Below, in pieces: positions 28,369 to 37,439 of a stretch of 64,000 nt of DNA (the first letter of the stretch is position 1; the number at the start of each line of letters is the position of its first letter). Position numbers and translations under genes: made by a program. The notes under the pieces are model-generated. The model made no database searches and was not told where the DNA came from. It saw only the letters and a program-made list of their open reading frames with translations. This stretch comes from Saprospiraceae bacterium (GTDB lineage Bacteria; Bacteroidota; Bacteroidia; Chitinophagales; Saprospiraceae), in contig JADKBO010000018.1 of NCBI GenBank assembly GCA_016715105.1, positions 83,785-147,784 on the forward strand, written 5' to 3'.

Positions 28369-29487
28369 ATGTCATTCAGCAATTTTCCATTATCACCAGA
28401 AATAAAGAGTGCACTTGCAAATTTGAAGTTTAAGGAGCCCTTTCCAATTCAAATTGAAGGTATTCCGGTAATACTTGAAGGCAAGGACATATTAGGCATT
28501 GCCAAAACTGGTTCAGGAAAAACGGCAACCTATGTCTTACCAATTTTACACCTTTTAAAACTGCAACCTAGTCGGAAAACAAGGATGGTCAGTGCTCTGA
28601 TATTGGTACCAACTAGAGAACTTTGTGCGCAAGTTCAAAATTTTGTACATGAGGTTTCTACTTTTTTGATGCCTCCGGTAAAATCACTCGCAGTATTTGG
28701 TGGGGTATCTATCAATCCTCAGATGAAAGCATTATTTGGAGTCGAAATTTTAGTCGCAACACCAGGCAGATTGTTGGAATTGGTGGATGTTAAGGCTGTT
28801 GATTTATCCCAAGTAAAAATGTTGGTTTTAGACGAAGCAGATAAATTACTGAATCCTGGTTTTAAAGTAGAACTTTCAAAGATTTTGGCTTTGCTGACAA
28901 ATAAAAGGCAGACTTGTTTATTTTCTGCAACACTGACTAGTGAAGTACTTGCATTACAATCTGTTGTGCTTCGAGAACCTGTAACCATCAAAATTGAGTC
29001 AGAACCTGAACAGGAGGTGCAAATAAATCAAACAGCTTATTTAATTTCTGATGAAAAAAAGGGCCCGTTTTTGCGGGAGTTGATCAATAAACACGAGATG
29101 AACCAAGTCTTGGTATTTGCATCTTCTTCACAAAAAGCCGATAAAATTTGCGACAAGTTGGTAAAAAATGGTTTTGATGCGAAAGCCATTCATGGGAAAA
29201 AAAGTCAAGGTGCTCGGACCAGTGCATTAAAGGATTTTAAAGATGGAAAATTGAGAGTTTTGGTGACTTCTGACCTTTTATCAAGGGGTATCGATATTGA
29301 GTTTCTTCCATTTGTTATTAATTATGAATTACCCAGATCCCCAAAAGAATTCATTCATAGAATAGGCCGAACAGGAAGAGCCAATGCGGTTGGTGAAGCC
29401 ATCACTTTTGTCACGGAAGAGGACAAACACCATTTCCAAGTTATTCAGAAAAAAATGGGAACTTGGTTGACATTGATTCCCGTTTAG
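28369..29487 (+). CDS. DEAD-box ATP-dependent RNA helicase
   Basis: This 372-residue minimal helicase has the Q motif (KFKEPFPIQ), motif I AKTGSGKT, PTREL, TPGRL, motif II LDEAD, motif III SAT and motif VI HRIGRTGR. Unlike the helicase at 21170, it has the canonical DEAD and essentially no basic C-terminal tail: it stops about 20 residues after the core. The family unwinds short RNA duplexes. The gene has its own TAAGTTTGC promoter box. The FrnE-type gene follows 46 nt downstream in the same direction and may be co-transcribed. Confidence 0.93.
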   Translation: MSFSNFPLSPEIKSALANLKFKEPFPIQIEGIPVILEGKDILGIAKTGSGKTATYVLPILHLLKLQPSRKTRMVSALILVPTRELCAQVQNFVHEVSTFLMPPVKSLAVFGGVSINPQMKALFGVEILVATPGRLLELVDVKAVDLSQVKMLVLDEADKLLNPGFKVELSKILALLTNKRQTCLFSATLTSEVLALQSVVLREPVTIKIESEPEQEVQINQTAYLISDEKKGPFLRELINKHEMNQVLVFASSSQKADKICDKLVKNGFDAKAIHGKKSQGARTSALKDFKDGKLRVLVTSDLLSRGIDIEFLPFVINYELPRSPKEFIHRIGRTGRANAVGEAITFVTEEDKHHFQVIQKKMGTWLTLIPV

Positions 29488-29533
29488 CAAATGGTTTTAT
29501 CAAACATTCTTGATTATATACTGTTCCATCATT

Positions 29534-30220
29534 ATGAAAGAAAAAATAGTCATCGATATAGTTTCTGATGTTGCATGTCCTTGGTGTTATGTGGGGAAAA
29601 AACATTTGGAAGCTGCTATGCAAACTTCAACTGATTTTGATTTTGAAGTCCATTGGCATCCCTTTATGTTAGATCCAAATATTCCAGCAGAAGGGAGAGC
29701 GTTTGATGCCCACTTTTCTAAAAAATTTGGAAGCATGGAGCAGTTTCAAAAGATTTCTGAAAGAGTCATCCAAGCTGGAGAAAATGCAGGTATAAACTTT
29801 AGATTTGATCAAATACCTATGGTGCCTAATACACTTGCATTGCACAAAATTTTGCACATTGCCTCTGTGGAAGGAATTGCAAATGCTGTAAAAGGTAGAT
29901 TCTTAAATGCATATTTTGAAAATCCTATTGACTTGACAAATGATCAAAATACTTGTGAGATCATGTCAGAATTTGGTTGGTCATCGCATAAAACACTAGA
30001 TATTTTGAATGATGCGGACATCACACAAAAGGTTTTGACAGAAATCGAAAATTATAAACAAATGGGTGTAAATGCTGTACCTTTTTTCATCATCAATCAC
30101 ACTTATGGCATGAGTGGAGCCCAACCAGTCGCCTATTTTAAGGAAGCTTTTAAGGAAATTAGCATGAAAATGTTAGAAAATTCAGACGCATCGTGTGATA
30201 TTGATGATCCGAATTGCTAA
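29534..30220 (+). CDS. FrnE-like DsbA-family oxidoreductase
   Basis: This is a 228-residue cytosolic thioredoxin-fold protein. The active site DVACPWCYVGKKHLE near residue 10-24 is the FrnE/2-hydroxychromene-2-carboxylate isomerase type C-P-W-C. A helical insertion follows, then GVNAVPFFIINHTYGMSGAQ with the cis-Pro loop near residue 180. The C-terminus has an extra Cys pair (ASCDIDDPNC). I chose ATG 29534 because the family motif begins eight residues later and the longer TTG-initiated form adds only a non-conserved extension. It lacks a signal peptide, so a periplasmic disulfide role is unlikely. The substrate is unknown. Confidence 0.88.
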   Translation: MKEKIVIDIVSDVACPWCYVGKKHLEAAMQTSTDFDFEVHWHPFMLDPNIPAEGRAFDAHFSKKFGSMEQFQKISERVIQAGENAGINFRFDQIPMVPNTLALHKILHIASVEGIANAVKGRFLNAYFENPIDLTNDQNTCEIMSEFGWSSHKTLDILNDADITQKVLTEIENYKQMGVNAVPFFIINHTYGMSGAQPVAYFKEAFKEISMKMLENSDASCDIDDPNC

Positions 30221-30242
30221 AAAATACCGTGTAAAAAACCAA

Positions 30243-31313
30243 TTATTTCAAAACAGAAGTTTTCACTCTTCCGAGAGACATCGCCCATAACATCCATGCC
30301 GGGAGCGCTTTTGTGCGCGTTCGGTTTCTTAAATCTAAATACCAATTGTATTTTTTCATGATGGGAATTTTATGAGTCTCTACAAACTCGATAAGCGTAC
30401 CATCAGGATCCTCAGTATAACAAAATCGACCCGCTGCCTCACCCATATCAAAACTTCCAGCACTGTCAACTGTAAAAGGATGACCCTTTTCTTCAGCATA
30501 TTTTTTGAGATTATCCATGTAGAGGACGTCAAAACATAAATGGATATAACCGGGGTCACCCCAACTTCGACCTTCAAATATTTTATTTGCTTTGGTGTCA
30601 ATAAGTTGAGTGAGTTCGATTTGTGAACTTCCTAATAATTCAGCAAATGGACCTTTCCTTTTGCCACTATGCGTCAATAAAACCCTCCGCATTTTCACTG
30701 ATCCATCATTAAGATCTTTTAGATCCCCAAAAGTTGAAGTTTCATCGTAGATAATGTGATCATAGCCCAAAATATCACTGTAAAAAACCAATGATTTGTC
30801 CATATCCGATACTCCAATGCTACAACCGAATACACCACCAGTTAATTGGCCGGTATTGGCAAACCAATTGGTGCTTTCTACTATTTCTACTAGGTTTCCG
30901 TGGAGATCTTTTAAGAAGAAATGTAACACACCATCAGGACTTTGTTGAGGCGAACTCAACACTTTCAATCCTGCGTCCTTATAAAATTGGTATGTTTTTA
31001 GAGCATCCTTACATTTATATTTCACACAATAAATGCCTAGATCTCCAATTTTTACATCAGGCTTTGGTAAAACAGGCTTTCGTTCTGTGTATTGCCAAAT
31101 TTCAATTCCCCCTCCACCTTGATAATTGAGGGCAAGGACTGCGTGCCTTTTTCTTGCTTCTCCATCTGTGTAAGGAAGCATCAATCCTGCTATGGCGGCC
31201 TCATCAAAAATGGGAAGATCCATACCTAGGTATTTCCTGTAAAATTCCCATGTTTTGTAAACATTGTCATTTCCAATTCCAATTTGTTGTATGCCGCAAA
31301 TAGCGTAATCCAT
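30243..31313 (-). CDS. Two-domain VOC (glyoxalase/dioxygenase superfamily) protein in the long-chain-base operon
   Basis: This 356-residue protein consists of two vicinal-oxygen-chelate domains. The first (~residues 5-150) starts GIQQIGIGNDNVYKTWEFY and ends in DLHGNLVEIVES. The second (~155-320) starts GCSIGVSDMDKSLVFYSDIL and ends in DPDGTLIEFVET. Such paired beta-alpha-beta-beta-beta modules usually bind one Fe2+ or other divalent metal; candidate ligands include His in YIHLCFD and Glu in IEFVE. A basic C-terminal tail follows. It is the last gene of a three-gene operon, 5 nt after the alpha-oxoamine synthase stop. Co-transcription suggests a step in long-chain-base lipid modification, but the reaction is not known. 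Confidence 0.8.
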   Translation of the reverse strand: MDYAICGIQQIGIGNDNVYKTWEFYRKYLGMDLPIFDEAAIAGLMLPYTDGEARKRHAVLALNYQGGGGIEIWQYTERKPVLPKPDVKIGDLGIYCVKYKCKDALKTYQFYKDAGLKVLSSPQQSPDGVLHFFLKDLHGNLVEIVESTNWFANTGQLTGGVFGCSIGVSDMDKSLVFYSDILGYDHIIYDETSTFGDLKDLNDGSVKMRRVLLTHSGKRKGPFAELLGSSQIELTQLIDTKANKIFEGRSWGDPGYIHLCFDVLYMDNLKKYAEEKGHPFTVDSAGSFDMGEAAGRFCYTEDPDGTLIEFVETHKIPIMKKYNWYLDLRNRTRTKALPAWMLWAMSLGRVKTSVLK

Positions 31314-31318
31314 AATTT

Positions 31319-32563
31319 TTAGTTTGGTATGATGATGGCGTCACGTTGATAAACGCCCATCGCCAATTTATCTTTGATGGACACAAAAGCATCTATGGTG
31401 AAATTAATATCTTCGACAGTATGAGTTGCCGTAGGAATAAGCCTGAGCAATATTCTTCCTTTTGGAATTACCGGGTAAACAACAATTGAGCAAAAAATGT
31501 GAAAGTTTTCTCTGAGATCCTCCACCAAGGCAGTTGCTTCTTCAACGCTTCCATGCATGAAAACTGGAGTCACACAGCTATTGGTTTTCCCAATATCAAA
31601 TCCAGCACTTCTTAAGCCTGATTGGAGTAGATTCACATTTTCCCACAGTTTATTTTTGAGACTCACATTGTCTCTAAGCAATTGCAGTCTTTTTCTATTT
31701 CCAATGACTTGACCTATGGGCATAGACTTTGCAAAAATTTGTGAGCGCATATTGTACTTCAAAAATTGCATGATGTCTGCATCTCCTGCAAAGAAGGCTC
31801 CGATAGAACCCATAGATTTCGCAAAAGTTGAAAAATACACGTCAATTTCATCTTGGACACCTTGTTCTTCCCCTGTACCAGCACCTGTTGCGCCTTGGGT
31901 TCCAAAACCATGTGCATCGTCAACCAACAGCCTGAAATTGTACTTTTTCTTCAAGGCAACAATTTCTTTGAGTTTACCTTGTTCACCTTGCATACCGAAA
32001 ACACCTTCGGTAATGACCATGACTCCTCCCCCTTGTTCTTCTGCCAATGAAATAGCTGTTTTAAGGTGTTTTTCGCAACTTTCTACATCATTGTGCATAT
32101 ACGAAAATCGCTTACCCATGTGTAATCTGAGTCCATCAATGATACAAGCATGAGCATCAGCATCATAAACCACTACATCCCTTCTGGTTAGTAAACAATC
32201 AATGGCTGATACAATTCCTTGATAGCCAAAATTGACTAGCACTGCCTTTTCTTTTTTGACGAAATCAGCCAGTTCAACTTCTAGTGCGTCGTGCTGATCG
32301 GTATTACCTGACATCATACGAGCCCCCATTGGATAAGCTAAACCATATTCAGCGAAAGCTTCGCCATCAACTTTTCTTACTTCAGGATGATTGGCAAGAC
32401 CTAAGTAGTCATTGATTGACCACATGATGACTTCTTTGCCTTTGAAAAACATTCTGTTACCTAATTCGCCAGTAAGTTTTGGAAAAATATAATATCCTTC
32501 TGCTGCTTCAGCGTATTGACCAAGCGGTCCCCTATTCCCTTTTATTCTATCAAAAATATCCAT
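31319..32563 (-). CDS. PLP-dependent alpha-oxoamine synthase (serine palmitoyltransferase / cysteate acyltransferase type)
   Basis: This 414-residue enzyme belongs to the serine palmitoyltransferase-KBL-BioF family. Visible PLP determinants are His138 (DADAHACIIDG; ring-stacking His), Asp215 and His218 (LVDDAHGFG), and Lys249, the Schiff-base lysine, in FSTFAKSMGSIG. The clade is the Bacteroidota type with MWSINDYLGLANHPEV and YPMGARMMSGN. Members condense an amino acid with a long-chain acyl-CoA: serine gives 3-ketosphinganine, cysteate gives the sulfonolipid base precursor. The amino-acid specificity cannot be read by eye. The start at 32563 immediately follows the SDR stop (0 nt), so translation is coupled. 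Confidence 0.85.
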   Translation of the reverse strand: MDIFDRIKGNRGPLGQYAEAAEGYYIFPKLTGELGNRMFFKGKEVIMWSINDYLGLANHPEVRKVDGEAFAEYGLAYPMGARMMSGNTDQHDALEVELADFVKKEKAVLVNFGYQGIVSAIDCLLTRRDVVVYDADAHACIIDGLRLHMGKRFSYMHNDVESCEKHLKTAISLAEEQGGGVMVITEGVFGMQGEQGKLKEIVALKKKYNFRLLVDDAHGFGTQGATGAGTGEEQGVQDEIDVYFSTFAKSMGSIGAFFAGDADIMQFLKYNMRSQIFAKSMPIGQVIGNRKRLQLLRDNVSLKNKLWENVNLLQSGLRSAGFDIGKTNSCVTPVFMHGSVEEATALVEDLRENFHIFCSIVVYPVIPKGRILLRLIPTATHTVEDINFTIDAFVSIKDKLAMGVYQRDAIIIPN

Positions 32564-33364
32564 CTAAGGCTTTTTATAATTTCTAATAATTCTATAATAC
32601 AACCAAGGCATATATCTTTTGATGTATATACCAAGTATCTCTTTACCTCCTATATAAATTTCTTTTTTTCCTTTTGCAACTCCATTTAATGCTTTGATGG
32701 CCAAATTGTTGGGAGTCATTCCCTTATTGGTGTTCTCATCCATTTTATTTTGAGGAGATCCATCACCTGTCAATGCATTGATCGAAATATTTGTCTGTAT
32801 ATAACCTGGGCAAATAATGGTCGTTTTGATACCATTGGGTTCTGTTTCTGCCCTCAAACTATCATAAAATCCGTGCAATGCGTGTTTGGAAGCTGCATAT
32901 CCTGATCTCATAGGTGTTCCCAAATGTCCCGTTACACTGCTCATGATGACGAAATGGCCAGAGCCACGTTCGAGCATGGAAGGCAATAGCTTTTTGGCAA
33001 TCGCAATATTTGCAAAATAATTGACCTCCATCAATTGTCTATCAACCTCAGTTGCTGTATTGATTACATAATCTCGTTGGGATATTCCTGCATTGTTGAT
33101 TAGCATGTCAATAGGACCTTCTGCTTTTAAAACTAGGCTAGAAACTTTTTCGACATTTTCAGGATTGGATAGATCGATAGGGTATATTTTACATTTTTCC
33201 GGATGCGCCAGAGACTTCCTTGTAGCTTCCAGACTTTCTCCATTCCGAGAGGAAATGATTAAAAATGCACCATATTCTGAAAGTGTTTTGCAGAGTGCTT
33301 CTCCAATACCCGATGATGCACCGGTTAACCATATTTTTTTATTCTGATAATACGAAGAAGCCAT
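32564..33364 (-). CDS. Short-chain dehydrogenase/reductase, probable 3-ketosphinganine-type reductase
   Basis: This 266-residue classical SDR has the nucleotide-binding motif TGASSGIG (14-21), an NNAG motif (90-93), catalytic Ser142/143 (MSSVTG), Tyr156 and Lys160 (YAASK). A hydrophobic, basic C-terminus (IKRYMPWLYYRIIRNYKK) suggests membrane association, as in 3-ketodihydrosphingosine reductases. It is the first gene of the operon that continues into the alpha-oxoamine synthase and the VOC protein. By context it would reduce the 3-keto group formed by the synthase with NADPH. The family alone only says dehydrogenase/reductase, and the specific reaction is inference. Confidence 0.8.
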   Translation of the reverse strand: MASSYYQNKKIWLTGASSGIGEALCKTLSEYGAFLIISSRNGESLEATRKSLAHPEKCKIYPIDLSNPENVEKVSSLVLKAEGPIDMLINNAGISQRDYVINTATEVDRQLMEVNYFANIAIAKKLLPSMLERGSGHFVIMSSVTGHLGTPMRSGYAASKHALHGFYDSLRAETEPNGIKTTIICPGYIQTNISINALTGDGSPQNKMDENTNKGMTPNNLAIKALNGVAKGKKEIYIGGKEILGIYIKRYMPWLYYRIIRNYKKP

Positions 33365-33430
33365 AAATTATATCATGAGTGAAAACTCGGTGTAAATATA
33401 CGGATACTATTGCGTTAAGATATAACGGAT

Positions 33431-34261
33431 TTATATATATTTTAATGTTGTGTAGCTAATAAAGTACCTATAGCTCAATTCTAAGGCAATAAATACAAGG
33501 CTAACCACAATTGTGTTCCATATTCGCAGAATAATATTCTGAGTCAGGAATTGCTGGAGTGATTTATAAATGTAAAAAATAAAAATCAGGACCACTAAGC
33601 TGTTCACAATTGCATTTGGAAAGTGAAATGGTATATTCCTGATGATTGCGGAACTTATTACGGTGAGAATAAGGAAAAAAGAAAGTAGATATAGGGCAAA
33701 TATAAAATGTTTCCCATATTGTTTTTCGGGACCTTTAGCAAAGAAATAAGTAGAGAAAGCTAAAATTGGCGCTATTAATATGATGAATAATTTACTATTT
33801 GTGGTAACCGCTTGGTCATACAGGAATGCTAGTTCATCAACAGTGATTCCTTTTTTATTCGAAATTTCAGTTACGAGTTCTTGAATATGACCTTGACTGT
33901 AGTAGCCGAAAAACCATTTTGAAGGGATCAAGAATATGTCAAAAGTCCCTAAAAAGAAAAAGAAAATGACGTTGCACCATATGAAAACCTGGAAGGGCTT
34001 CATGTAGGGGACTCGACGACCATCGATGTACTCTTTGACTAAAAAGCCGGGTTTTGTAAACAGGTAAATAGCAGTTTTAAATATTTTCCCATCAAGATTT
34101 ACAAAACTATCCACCGCATTTTTGAAAATGGTAAAGAGAGAAAAATCCTTTTCAGAAATTACCTTTTCGCCGCACTGATGGCAAAAACTGCCTTCAAGTT
34201 TGTTACCACAATTTGCACAATGGAGATTTTCTTCTATCACTACACCCCAATTTTTTGACAA
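33431..34261 (-). CDS. DUF3667 membrane protein with N-terminal zinc ribbon
   Basis: This 276-residue protein carries a zinc ribbon near the N-terminus (CANCGNKLEGSFCHQCGEK, two C-x2-C pairs at ~residues 14-31). An amphipathic region then contains the family signature FLVKEYIDGRRVPYMKPFQ (~74-92). About five transmembrane segments follow to the C-terminus. DUF3667 is widespread in Bacteroidota and has no established function. The zinc ribbon probably faces the cytosol. The gene is transcribed toward the SDR operon but with a 66-nt gap, and nothing ties it to that pathway. Confidence 0.85.
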   Translation of the reverse strand: MSKNWGVVIEENLHCANCGNKLEGSFCHQCGEKVISEKDFSLFTIFKNAVDSFVNLDGKIFKTAIYLFTKPGFLVKEYIDGRRVPYMKPFQVFIWCNVIFFFFLGTFDIFLIPSKWFFGYYSQGHIQELVTEISNKKGITVDELAFLYDQAVTTNSKLFIILIAPILAFSTYFFAKGPEKQYGKHFIFALYLLSFFLILTVISSAIIRNIPFHFPNAIVNSLVVLIFIFYIYKSLQQFLTQNIILRIWNTIVVSLVFIALELSYRYFISYTTLKYI

Positions 34262-34469
34262 TATCTGTAAAAAAATTTGAATTATGACAGAAGTAATCGG
34301 TCGTCAAAGACAAAGTGAAAATCTACTATCGACAACGATTGAAATTTCTTCCAATATTCAAGGTTTGCAAGCGTCATGTGTTAAATATTGCCTTTAAATG
34401 ATCTGAGAGCTTGATCACTATTGCGTAGCCGATTACCATGAGCGATATTTGTGGTAAAACCATCAAATC

Positions 34470-35003
34470 ATGATCATCGAGATATTAACCTCAATCAGAA
34501 AACCAAATTCCACCTTTCTTGGAATGATATATTTGGCAACTTGTTTTTGTTTCTTCGCTTCTTGTTCAAAGGAAGACAGCGGAGAAAAAGCAAAAGATTT
34601 TGCAAATATCAATTTGTCACACATTCAGGATATTGACTCTACCCTGTCAACAAAGGAATTTTTGGCCACCAATAGCAGTGGATTTATATTAAAACCAAAT
34701 GATGTTTTAGTTTTTAAAACTAGTGAAGGTAGATATGGAAAAATGCAAATAATTGGATATGACCTAGCTTCCAATTACGATATGACTGTAAAAGCCACAG
34801 TATTTAATGCAGATGGTAGCACTAAAGCTATTGATGTGAGTTTTGTGATTCGTGGCACTTGGTTGGGAGAATTGGACGTACCAAGAGAAGCATTGAGAGA
34901 GGAATTTACTGGTAAGGCTGACTTTCATTGGAATAGACAAAACGACACAGACACTAATTTCACACCGTCTAATGGCGCAAAGTTTGCTAAATACACTTTT
35001 TGA
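34470..35003 (+). CDS. Hypothetical lipoprotein
   Basis: This is a 177-residue predicted lipoprotein. A basic n-region (SIRKPN) and a hydrophobic stretch end in a lipobox with Cys (CFFASC, ~residue 32). The mature part is hydrophilic, with beta-rich segments such as FILKPNDVLVFKTSEGRYGKM and VSFVIRGTWLGELD, the latter ending in WNRQNDTDTNF. I do not recognise the family. The start at 34470 is preferred over the internal ATG at 34524 because it supplies the positively charged signal region. It lies 57 nt upstream of the dicarboxylate symporter gene in the same orientation, with its own promoter box between them, so the two need not be linked. Confidence 0.7.
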   Translation: MIIEILTSIRKPNSTFLGMIYLATCFCFFASCSKEDSGEKAKDFANINLSHIQDIDSTLSTKEFLATNSSGFILKPNDVLVFKTSEGRYGKMQIIGYDLASNYDMTVKATVFNADGSTKAIDVSFVIRGTWLGELDVPREALREEFTGKADFHWNRQNDTDTNFTPSNGAKFAKYTF

Positions 35004-35036
35004 TTTAATTGTGTAGTCCAACAAATTGTAAAAGAT

Positions 35037-35044
35037 TAGTTTTG
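35037..35044 (+). promoter_or_regulatory. -7 promoter box for the dicarboxylate symporter gene
   Basis: TAGTTTTG followed by C matches TAnnTTTG(C) and lies 16 nt before the TTG start at 35061, implying a very short leader. Confidence 0.45.
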
Positions 35045-35060
35045 CGTTAAACGATTAATC

Positions 35061-36287
35061 TTGCCGGCCATTTTCAAAAATCTTACATTTTGGGTATTAT
35101 CTTCCATATGCTTAGGCATTGCCATAGGTCATTTTTTTCCTGAGGTTGGAATTTCCCTCAAGGTTATTGGCACTTGGTTTATAGATTTAGTCAAATTATT
35201 TATAGCCCCAATCATATTTTTAACCATTGTTTTGGGGTTTGTAGGCATGGACGATTTAAAGAAAGTCGGGAAAGTTGGCCTGAAAGCGCTCATTTACTTT
35301 GAAGTTGTCACGACCTTTGCCTTGATCATAGGAATCATCGTTGCATATGTCATTCAACCAGGAAGAGGACTCATACCACCAGTAGAAAGTGCCTCAAATG
35401 ATGTTGCAAGCTATGCAGAGAAAGCCAAAGAAGGTGTCGATTGGATGGCTTTTTTTGCGCATAATATCACTATACAAGTATTGGTTCTTTCTATTGTTGT
35501 GGGCATTTTATTGAGTAAATACCAAGGCAGACAAAAACATAGGATTGTAGGTGTTCTGCAAAAAACAGCTCATTTTGTATTTTTAGCCTTGAAGTGGTTG
35601 ATGTATTTGTCACCTTTAGGCGCTTTGGGAGGAATGGCATTTACCATTGGGAAATATGGTCTTGCCTCATTATTACCTCTTGCAGAGTTGATGATAACCG
35701 TGTACACAACCATGGCCATTTTTATCTTTCTGGTTTTAAGACAAATTTTGAAATATTATCAAATTGACATCATGAAATTCCTCAAAATCATCAAGGAGGA
35801 ATTATTGATTGTGCTGGGTACTTCATCTAGTGAAGCTGCTCTGCCAAACCTCATGCAAAAATTGGAGCTGATGGGTTGTCATAAATCTGTAGTAGGTTTA
35901 GTCGTTCCTTCTGGATATTCCTTTAATCTGGACGGTACAACTATCTATTTATCGATGGCTACCATTTTTTTGGCACAGGTTTATAACGTCTCATTGGATT
36001 TCGGACAAATGTTGACCGTTATTGGTGTTTTGATGGTAACCTCCAAAGGTGCAGCCGGAGTTACAGGCAGTGGATTTGTTGTATTAGCATCCACTTTGTC
36101 TGCATTAGGAACTATCCCTATCGAAGGGCTAGCTCTCTTACTTGGGGTAGATAGATTCATGTCTGAAGCAAGGGCTATTACCAATTTTATCGGGAATGGA
36201 GTGGCAACTATTTTTATTTCCAAGATGGAAGGATCGTTTATACCAAACGATGAATACGAAATAGCATCCACACAAAAGGCAGCATAG
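35061..36287 (+). CDS. Dicarboxylate/amino acid:cation symporter (DAACS, SLC1 family)
   Basis: This 408-residue protein is a glutamate/aspartate/C4-dicarboxylate symporter of the GltP/DctA type. Eight TM segments and two re-entrant hairpins are implied. HP1 carries the Ser-rich TSSSEAALP motif (~residues 254-262). TM7 carries SFNLDGTTIYL, the NMDGT-like cation site. HP2 carries the GAAGVTGSGFV motif, and TM8 holds DRFMSEARAITNFIGN, with the substrate-binding Asp/Arg/Asn. The transporter moves substrate inward with Na+ or H+. The start codon appears to be TTG: no ATG precedes the conserved N-terminal helix, and a promoter box ends 16 nt upstream. Confidence 0.92.
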   Translation: MPAIFKNLTFWVLSSICLGIAIGHFFPEVGISLKVIGTWFIDLVKLFIAPIIFLTIVLGFVGMDDLKKVGKVGLKALIYFEVVTTFALIIGIIVAYVIQPGRGLIPPVESASNDVASYAEKAKEGVDWMAFFAHNITIQVLVLSIVVGILLSKYQGRQKHRIVGVLQKTAHFVFLALKWLMYLSPLGALGGMAFTIGKYGLASLLPLAELMITVYTTMAIFIFLVLRQILKYYQIDIMKFLKIIKEELLIVLGTSSSEAALPNLMQKLELMGCHKSVVGLVVPSGYSFNLDGTTIYLSMATIFLAQVYNVSLDFGQMLTVIGVLMVTSKGAAGVTGSGFVVLASTLSALGTIPIEGLALLLGVDRFMSEARAITNFIGNGVATIFISKMEGSFIPNDEYEIASTQKAA

Positions 36288-36300
36288 TAGAACATAAATA

Positions 36301-36334
36301 AAAAAGGCCCTATTTACGTGAAATAAAGCCTTTT
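36301..36334. terminator. Bidirectional terminator between the symporter and ilvE
   Basis: AAAAGGC (36302-36308) pairs with GCCTTTT (36328-36334) and the inner arms TATTT/AAATA pair as well. A and T tracts on both sides suit the two convergent genes. Confidence 0.78.
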
Positions 36335-36356
36335 ATAATTTTATAATTTTTTAAAA

Positions 36357-37439
36357 TTAAACTGCAAAATTTGGTTCGTCTGCAGTAACTTCTTCTACCC
36401 AACCAAATTTATCTGGAAGAGTTTGAGTCTTTAAACCTTGAATGGTATCATATAACATTGGAGCGATTTGGAATTGTTTTGCGTCCAAATTAATAATGTC
36501 ATTTTTGTATTTTAATTCAGAAACATAGGCAATTACCGCTGCGGTTCCTGCACCAAAAACTTCTTTGAGTTCACCAGTTTTTCCAGCTTGCATGATTTCT
36601 TCAATTGTGATAGGCCTAGTTTCTACGTCATAACCTTTGTCTTTCAAAATATGAAGTATAGAATCTCTAGTTATTCCCTTAAGAATTGCTCCATCTGTTT
36701 CTGGGGTTAATATTTTATTGCCAACCACAAAGAAAATATTCATGGTTCCAACTTCTTGAATATATTTAAATTCTTTTCCATCCAGCCACATGACTTGATC
36801 ATAACCTTGGGCTTTTGCTTCTTGTGCAGGAAGTAAAGAAGCAGCATAATTTCCAGAAGTCTTGGCTTCACCTACACCACCTTGAACAGCTCTCACGTAT
36901 TTTTCTTCTGCTTTCAATTTTACTGGAGCAGAATAATAAGCGCCAACGGGCAATAAAAGAATCATAAATTTATATGTCTCAGAAGCGCGTACTCCTAAAA
37001 ACTCATCGGTCGCAAATAAGAACGGACGTATATATAAAGAACATCCAGCAACATCTGGTATCCAATTTTTATCTAGATAAACCAATTTTTTCAAACCTTC
37101 CATAAACAACTCTTCAGGCACTTCTGGCATACACATCCTTCTGGCAGACGCATTGATACGGTCAACATGTTTATGAGCTCTGAAAAGCAGTGGATTGCCA
37201 TCTGCAGATCTATTGGCCTTCATTCCTTCAAAAATTGATTGGCCGTAGTGCAGTGCTGCATTACCAGGGTGAATAGATAAATTGGCAAAAGGTCTGATTA
37301 CCACATTCGTCCACTTACCATCCACATAATCAGCTTCTAACATGTGGTCGGTAAAAACCTTTCCGAATGGTATGTTGTGGAAATCAATTTCATCTACTCT
37401 TGATTTTGCAATTTTCTCGATTCTGATATCTAGTGCCAT
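36357..37439 (-). CDS. ilvE: Branched-chain amino acid aminotransferase
   Basis: This 360-residue fold-type IV PLP enzyme interconverts Leu, Ile and Val with their 2-keto acids. The PLP lysine is probably Lys193 in GEAKTSGNYAAS. Other conserved parts are LHYGQSIFEGMKA (~63-75), RPFLFATDEFLGV (~138-150), QEVGTMNIFFV and ILKGITRDSIL. The length and motifs fit the eukaryote-like BCAT group common in Bacteroidota. A TATATTTGC promoter box lies about 30 nt upstream. It is convergent with the symporter. Confidence 0.95.
   Translation of the reverse strand: MALDIRIEKIAKSRVDEIDFHNIPFGKVFTDHMLEADYVDGKWTNVVIRPFANLSIHPGNAALHYGQSIFEGMKANRSADGNPLLFRAHKHVDRINASARRMCMPEVPEELFMEGLKKLVYLDKNWIPDVAGCSLYIRPFLFATDEFLGVRASETYKFMILLLPVGAYYSAPVKLKAEEKYVRAVQGGVGEAKTSGNYAASLLPAQEAKAQGYDQVMWLDGKEFKYIQEVGTMNIFFVVGNKILTPETDGAILKGITRDSILHILKDKGYDVETRPITIEEIMQAGKTGELKEVFGAGTAAVIAYVSELKYKNDIINLDAKQFQIAPMLYDTIQGLKTQTLPDKFGWVEEVTADEPNFAV

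Noticed and set aside
34283..34399. A 38-codon ORF upstream of the hypothetical lipoprotein
   Set aside because: Too short, no recognisable motif or promoter, and composition not convincing.
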